Source of the DNA: Verrucomicrobiota bacterium
Lineage (GTDB): Bacteria > Verrucomicrobiota > Verrucomicrobiia > Verrucomicrobiales > Verrucomicrobiaceae
DNA: 64,000 nt
Reading direction: 5' to 3'
Assembly (NCBI GenBank): GCA_017301975.1
Contig: JAFLEI010000001.1
Location: 1 to 64,000, forward strand
Part shown: positions 59,597-64,000 of the stretch, in pieces
Layout of the letters: each line of letters opens with the position of its first letter
How positions within the stretch are numbered: position 1 is the stretch's first letter
Notes under the pieces: generated by a model
The model's input: only the letters and a program-made list of their open reading frames with translations
What the model was told of the DNA's origin: nothing
Database searches by the model: none
Position numbers and translations under genes: made by a program

Positions 59597-60877
59597 CTAC
59601 CGCGCCAGCAGTTCCTCGCCGCGATACACCACGCGCTCGACCATGCCCTGCAGAGTCTTGTCAAGGAAGGGCGTGTTGATGCTTTTCGACTTCATAAAGT
59701 CGCGGCTGAAGGTGGTGGTGCGGGCGGGATCGAAGACGATGAACTCGGCGGTGCCGCCTTCCTTGACGGGCACAGGCGGCAGTTTCATGAGACGGCGTGG
59801 CTCGGCGCTGTAGCGCTGCACGATGAGCTGCCAGCTCAGGAGGTTTTTGGCAATGAAGCTGTCGTAGAGAGAGACCAGGGCGGTTTCGAGGCCGGTGATG
59901 CCAAAGGGGGCGCTGGCGAAGTCCTGATTTTTCTCAAACGGCGTATGCGGGGCGTGATCGGTGGCGATGACGTCGAACCAGCCGTCTTTCAGGCCTTGGA
60001 GCAGCGCGGCGTTGTCCTCCGGCGTGCGCAGGGGAGGATTCATTTTGAAGTGCGTGTCGTAGTCGCCGATGTGCTCATGATTGAACATCAGGTGATGTGG
60101 CGTGATCTCGCAGGTGACGCGGATGCCGCGATCCTTGGCACGCTTGATCGTGCGCATGCCCTCGATGGTGGTGACGTGTTGGATGTTGAGATGAACGCCC
60201 GTGTATTCGGCCAGGCGGATGTCGCGTGAGATGCAGATCTCCTCGCTGATGTTCGGAATGCCGGGCAGTCCGAGCGCGTAGCTGATCTTGCCCTCATGCA
60301 TGCAGCCCTTGCCGGTGAGCGCCTTGAGTTCGCAATGGCTGGAGAGCGGCAGGTCGTAATCGCGCGCGTATTCCATCGCTCGCCGCAGCACCTGGGGATT
60401 GTCCACGGCATAACCGTCGTCAGTCAGCATGACGCAGCCGGCGGCCTTCATGCCGGCGATGCCGGCGAGTTCCTCGCCTTTGCGGCCCTTGGTAATGGCA
60501 CCACTGGTGTAGATGCCGGAAGCGATGCGCGTGCGGCGGGCGCTTTCCAGCACGCTGCGCACCACACCCGCGTTGTCGATGGCAGGCGCGGTGTTTGGCA
60601 TCATGACGAAGCCGGTGACGCCGCCGTTGATCGCGGCCTCGGCACAGGAGGCGATGTTCTCCTTGTCCTCCTGGCCCGGTTCGCGGGCGTGGACGTGGAT
60701 GTCAAACAGGCCGGGCAGCAGAATGCGGCCCGTGCAGTCGATGACCTCTGCGTCATCGACGCCTGTGATTCCCGCAGCAATCCCGATGATCTTGTCTCCC
60801 TCGACGAGCACATCGGCGTTCTGGAACTGGGGGCTGTCTTCGCTGGCGATCTGGGCGTTGCGGTAGAGGCGTTTCAT
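59597..60877 (-). CDS. pyrC: Dihydroorotase
   Basis: 426 residues, type I dihydroorotase of pyrimidine synthesis. Metal motif GLFDIHVHAREPGQEDKE, later FVMMPNTAPAIDN and DVIATDHAPHTPFEKN. Length fits the class with N- and C-terminal beta domains. Allantoinase or hydantoinase is less likely because of the HVHAREPG form. Convergent with the response regulator gene, three bases apart. Confidence 0.96.
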   Translation of the reverse strand: MKRLYRNAQIASEDSPQFQNADVLVEGDKIIGIAAGITGVDDAEVIDCTGRILLPGLFDIHVHAREPGQEDKENIASCAEAAINGGVTGFVMMPNTAPAIDNAGVVRSVLESARRTRIASGIYTSGAITKGRKGEELAGIAGMKAAGCVMLTDDGYAVDNPQVLRRAMEYARDYDLPLSSHCELKALTGKGCMHEGKISYALGLPGIPNISEEICISRDIRLAEYTGVHLNIQHVTTIEGMRTIKRAKDRGIRVTCEITPHHLMFNHEHIGDYDTHFKMNPPLRTPEDNAALLQGLKDGWFDVIATDHAPHTPFEKNQDFASAPFGITGLETALVSLYDSFIAKNLLSWQLIVQRYSAEPRRLMKLPPVPVKEGGTAEFIVFDPARTTTFSRDFMKSKSINTPFLDKTLQGMVERVVYRGEELLAR

Positions 60878-60974
60878 GAAGCCATGATGTCAGTCATGAT
60901 TTCCGCCAGTGCAAGCCTGTGAAATGAGATCGTCGGGACTCCTCTTGATCGCTGCAGGAGCGCCCAACCCACCC

Positions 60975-63230
60975 TCACTTCTTCCGCACATACAGCAGCA
61001 CCCGGTCATGGGTGAGCAGGCAGAGGTCGAGGCGGCCGTCTCCGTTGAGGTCGAGGGCGCCGTAGTCATGGGGTTCGTTTTCGAGGCCGGTTTTGCCACG
61101 GAAATGGGGGTCGGTCTCAAAGACGCGGAAGTACATGCTGCTTTCCCATTTCTGCCCGGTGGCGGGCTGGAAAATTTCAACCACGCGGCTTTTGGAAGTG
61201 TCGAGCAGGGCGATGTCATCGATGTCTTCGCCGGAGAACGAAGCGGCGATAAGGTCTGAAGGGGTGGTGTCCTTCAGTTCGCTGTCAAAGCTGGCCACGG
61301 TTTCAAGCTTGAGCGTGGAGCCGTCCAAGGGGGCGAGTTGAAAACTGGTTTTCCCAAGCAGCAGCAGCTTGGTGCTTTTCTCAGCGTTCATCAGCACGCA
61401 CTGCTCGGGAGTCATGGCGGGCAGTGCATGGGTGTGGTCGGCGCGATAGACGCGGTCCGCACCTGCGGCGAGTTCATACAGCTTGCTGTGGGTGGCATCA
61501 ATCAGCAGCACGGAGACCTTGCCGTCCTTGCGGGAGACCAGCGCGCTGTGCAGCTCTGCAGCGGCATCGGGCGCGTTGAACTGCTCCACGATGGCGGCCT
61601 TGCCTTCGGCATCGACCTTGAACGCGCGGGCAAGCTGCTGGTGGGCGATGATGATCTCCGCCTTGCCGTCGCCGTCGAGATCTCCCGTGGTGAGCGCGGC
61701 GGGGGCGAGCTTGCTGACAAACGAATCCGGGATGCCTTCGACACGCTTGTAGGGCGCTTTGGCATCGGTGGTGTTCAGCAGCAGTTGCATGGGACCGAGA
61801 TTGGAAAACAAGGCGAGATCGCTTCGGCCATCCTGATTCGCATCGACGACGCGGATGCCATTGATGCGGCCGGTTTTGATGGTGAGCTCCTGCGTGGTGG
61901 CGGTGAAGCCCTTGGCTCCAACCGTCTTGCGCAAGGTGACGAGCTGGGGCTTGGACTTGATCTCGGTGACGCAGAGAACGGCTGAATCGGTGGTCAGGGT
62001 GAGCAGCGTTTCTCCCTCTTTGGACTGATAGATAATCTCGGGGTAGAGCAGGCGATTGTCCTGCCAGCGGGCCACGCCGATGGACTGCTCTCCGGGGCTG
62101 AGCAGCACAAGCTCGGCTTTCTTGTCACCATCCACATCAGCGACGGCCAGGGACTCGACACCGCTGAGGATGGGAAACTCGCGCCCCTCCTTGAAGGTTC
62201 CGACGGCGCTGCCTTGGAACAGCCAGGCACGTGCGGCTTTGGGCTCAGACATGATGACATCGGGATGTCCGTCTCCGGTGAGATCACCATAGGCCACAGC
62301 CCCGCTTTTGGATTCCGTGGGCGGCATGGCGTAGCGGATGGTCGCGGCGCGGTCGGCGTCAGGTTCGGCGGCGCCTTGCGTGAGTCTCGCGACTTCCACC
62401 ATATTCGTTTCGTCCTGAATCCAAGCCACGCCGGTTTTGCCGCCACCCAGACGGATGGCATGGAGCCAGTGGCGTGCGGCGGGGATTTCGAGCCGCCATT
62501 CCTCGCCAAAGGTGGTGCCTTCGTGCTGCAGGCGGACGAGCAGCGCATCCCCATCCGGGGCGGTGTAAAAAAGGTCGGCACGCCCGTCGCCATTGAGATC
62601 GGTGCTGTTCAGTCCCGCGCAGCCGCCTTCGCCCAGGGCGTAGTTCTGCGGCTCCGCCCATTCGCCAGGCCGGGTCTGCAGCAGCACCATCAAACGCGTG
62701 CCGGTGAGCAGGGCGATGTCATCGCGGCCGTCTCCGTTCAAATCATGAACCGCCAGCACTTCGGTGTCGTCTGCCGTGGAATCGAGGGTGAATTCACGCT
62801 TCGCAGCCCACGCTCCTTTGGCGTCCTGCATGCGCAGCACGAGTTTGTCCTCGTCCGTGATGAAGACGATGTCTTTCTTCTTGTCGCCATTCCAGTCTCC
62901 CACCGCCAGGGCAAGCGCGCCATGGCCGATGACGAGTGGCTGTTTGTCAAAGCGGGACACTTCCAGGACCGGATTCCACCGATCTGCGCGGGCGGACTTT
63001 TCGGGAGCCCCGGCCGCCACGCCATCCTTGCGCTGCAGGAGAAACTCGATGCGCGCGCGTGAAGCGTTGATGATGGCGAGGTCCGTCAGACCATCGCCAT
63101 TGAAGTCAGCGGCACGCGGGCTGGCGGTGTTCCAGTCGAGCTTCACGATCTCCGGGCCGTCGAAATACAGTGCGGGCTTGTCGGCAAGGGCGCTGGTTGC
63201 AAGGAGAAACGGCAGGAGGGCGAGACGCAT
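60975..63230 (-). CDS. Secreted VCBS/FG-GAP repeat protein
   Basis: 751 residues with signal peptide MRLALLPFLLATSALA. Several Asp-rich repeats of the form DLNGDGRDDIAL, DFNGDGLTDLAI and DGDGKAEIIIAH mark a calcium-binding beta-propeller. Some 10 repeats are spaced along the protein. No catalytic domain recognised. Probably cell-surface or extracellular. Confidence 0.92.
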   Translation of the reverse strand: MRLALLPFLLATSALADKPALYFDGPEIVKLDWNTASPRAADFNGDGLTDLAIINASRARIEFLLQRKDGVAAGAPEKSARADRWNPVLEVSRFDKQPLVIGHGALALAVGDWNGDKKKDIVFITDEDKLVLRMQDAKGAWAAKREFTLDSTADDTEVLAVHDLNGDGRDDIALLTGTRLMVLLQTRPGEWAEPQNYALGEGGCAGLNSTDLNGDGRADLFYTAPDGDALLVRLQHEGTTFGEEWRLEIPAARHWLHAIRLGGGKTGVAWIQDETNMVEVARLTQGAAEPDADRAATIRYAMPPTESKSGAVAYGDLTGDGHPDVIMSEPKAARAWLFQGSAVGTFKEGREFPILSGVESLAVADVDGDKKAELVLLSPGEQSIGVARWQDNRLLYPEIIYQSKEGETLLTLTTDSAVLCVTEIKSKPQLVTLRKTVGAKGFTATTQELTIKTGRINGIRVVDANQDGRSDLALFSNLGPMQLLLNTTDAKAPYKRVEGIPDSFVSKLAPAALTTGDLDGDGKAEIIIAHQQLARAFKVDAEGKAAIVEQFNAPDAAAELHSALVSRKDGKVSVLLIDATHSKLYELAAGADRVYRADHTHALPAMTPEQCVLMNAEKSTKLLLLGKTSFQLAPLDGSTLKLETVASFDSELKDTTPSDLIAASFSGEDIDDIALLDTSKSRVVEIFQPATGQKWESSMYFRVFETDPHFRGKTGLENEPHDYGALDLNGDGRLDLCLLTHDRVLLYVRKK

Positions 63231-63253
63231 GGCGTGCGGTGAAGGTGGGAAGC

Positions 63254-64000
63254 TTACTTGGCCTCGACGGGAGTAGTCAGGTAGTGAACCTGAATGGCGT
63301 CCGGGTGGGAGTAGCTGGCGCTAAGCAGGCTGCCAAAATAGCGCTCAAAGGTCTCATTGGAAGGGCGTGCGCTGGAGTCAAACCAGCTGGTGGCAGCGCC
63401 GGCAGCGGCTTCTTCTGGCGCCAGGGCCTTCTTGCCAGGACCCTTCTTTTTCGCGGCTGTCTTGGCTTTGGCGCTGCCGGCCTTGCTTTCCAGCGTGGCG
63501 GCGGCGGTGGCGATCGTGTTCATCAGACGGCCTGCGTCCGTGACGCCGACGGCGTTGTAGTTTTTAGGAACGAGCGAGAGGAGGTTCTGCACATGCGGAT
63601 TGTCCCAGATGCTGGGGCCGGAGGGGCCCTTCATGCGGCCCAGAATCTTTTTGAGAGTGTCCTGCCCGCCGACGGAGATGAGCAGATACTTGCCCGTGTT
63701 GCAGTAGGCGACTTCGGTGGCGGCGTTGGAAGTCTGCGTGAGCTTGAGCGTGTTGATGGTGAAGCCAAGATAATCAGACTCTTCAAACGCACCAAATCCG
63801 GCGCCGACGAAACGTTTGAGTCCTTCGAGGACGCCGCCGAGCTTGTCGGCATCCTTGATCTTGAATCCCATGACCTGGCTTTCCTTGGTTCCATTGCCAT
63901 CCTGCACCTGGATGACCTCATCAGCCAGGCTGCCGAAAAGATCCTCACGGATCTTGAAGCCCATCTGGCTTTCATACTGGGGAATTTGCATCGTGACGAT
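63254..64000 (-). CDS. Partial gene, unknown protein (5' end beyond window)
   Basis: At least 248 residues; the frame is still open at the right edge, so the start lies outside and the Met at 63991 is probably internal. The visible part has VMGFKIKDADKLGGVLEG, ISVGGQDTLKKILGRM, and a Lys/Ala/Pro-rich stretch near residues 175-200 (AKTAAKKKGPGKKALAPEEA). Unidentified; possibly periplasmic, from the neighbouring VCBS gene on the same strand. Confidence 0.75.
   Translation of the reverse strand: MVTMQIPQYESQMGFKIREDLFGSLADEVIQVQDGNGTKESQVMGFKIKDADKLGGVLEGLKRFVGAGFGAFEESDYLGFTINTLKLTQTSNAATEVAYCNTGKYLLISVGGQDTLKKILGRMKGPSGPSIWDNPHVQNLLSLVPKNYNAVGVTDAGRLMNTIATAAATLESKAGSAKAKTAAKKKGPGKKALAPEEAAAGAATSWFDSSARPSNETFERYFGSLLSASYSHPDAIQVHYLTTPVEAK

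Noticed and set aside
1..64000. CRISPR array, insertion sequence, prophage, tRNA or rRNA gene
   Set aside because: No regularly spaced direct repeats, transposase, integrase, phage structural gene or cloverleaf was found in reading either strand.

Overview
The window looks like chromosomal DNA of a GC-rich, Gram-negative member of the Verrucomicrobia (Planctomycetes-Verrucomicrobia-Chlamydiae group), probably close to Prosthecobacter/Verrucomicrobium. This is inferred from gene content: secreted sulfatases, a DUF1501 protein, Tat-exported Gfo/Idh/MocA oxidoreductase and sugar isomerase, a DUF1080 protein, a cytochrome/leucine-rich-repeat protein, an SHD1-C39 protease, VCBS-repeat proteins, and many small genes separated by short palindromic repeats. 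Nothing was searched; every name rests on motifs read by eye. I see no rRNA, tRNA, CRISPR array, insertion sequence or phage gene. The last gene (minus strand, from 63254) runs off the right edge.

Layout. 0-11.9 kb: an M56 (BlaR1-like) peptidase fused to a Wzz-like coiled-coil domain, two sulfatases in tandem, a secreted unknown, DUF1501, a Gfo/Idh/MocA oxidoreductase, a cyclase, an L,D-transpeptidase and the first of three NAGPA-like proteins; much of this suits secreted polysaccharide breakdown. 11.9-14.8 kb: a rhomboid-like pseudoprotease, an orphan ribose-type ABC permease with an extra soluble segment, and DUF4412. 14.8-22.3 kb: a compact biosynthetic locus with an active ketosynthase, a catalytically dead ketosynthase (chain-length-factor-like), an acyl/aryl-CoA ligase-like protein, a methyltransferase, a polysaccharide deacetylase, an LpxL-like acyltransferase and a flavin-dependent halogenase-like protein. 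It resembles aryl-polyene, xanthomonadin or flexirubin pigment loci but has no carrier protein, reductase or dehydratase in the window.

22.4-35.8 kb is mostly housekeeping or small exported proteins: NAGPA-like 2, chorismate synthase, SHD1-C39 protease, glgC, cytochrome-LRR, peroxiredoxin, fumC, UspA, alpha/beta hydrolase, cupredoxin and OsmC. 36-40 kb holds a secreted His/Cys protein, DUF1080, VanZ, a lone nuoH and DUF4282. 40.3-45.9 kb is a co-directional block: a histone-H1-like tail fused to a DksA-type domain that lacks its zinc finger, Cys-poor bL33 and bS18, FolE2, TsaC/Sua5, MurJ and an unknown. The first four are the kinds of protein known elsewhere as zinc-independent replacements under Zur control.

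46-64 kb: a PHP-domain protein, a HicA/HicB-like pair in unusual convergent orientation, NAGPA-like 3, glgE, a sugar isomerase, an esterase, fabF, a LolA-like carrier, a von Willebrand-like membrane protein, a polyprenyl synthase, a NarL-type two-component pair, dihydroorotase, a VCBS-repeat protein and a partial gene. Dispersed palindromes sit between many genes, including a 142-bp element present twice at identical length (35895-36036 and 39558-39699). The only near-300-base stretch without a gene (35810-36103) is occupied mainly by one of these copies.
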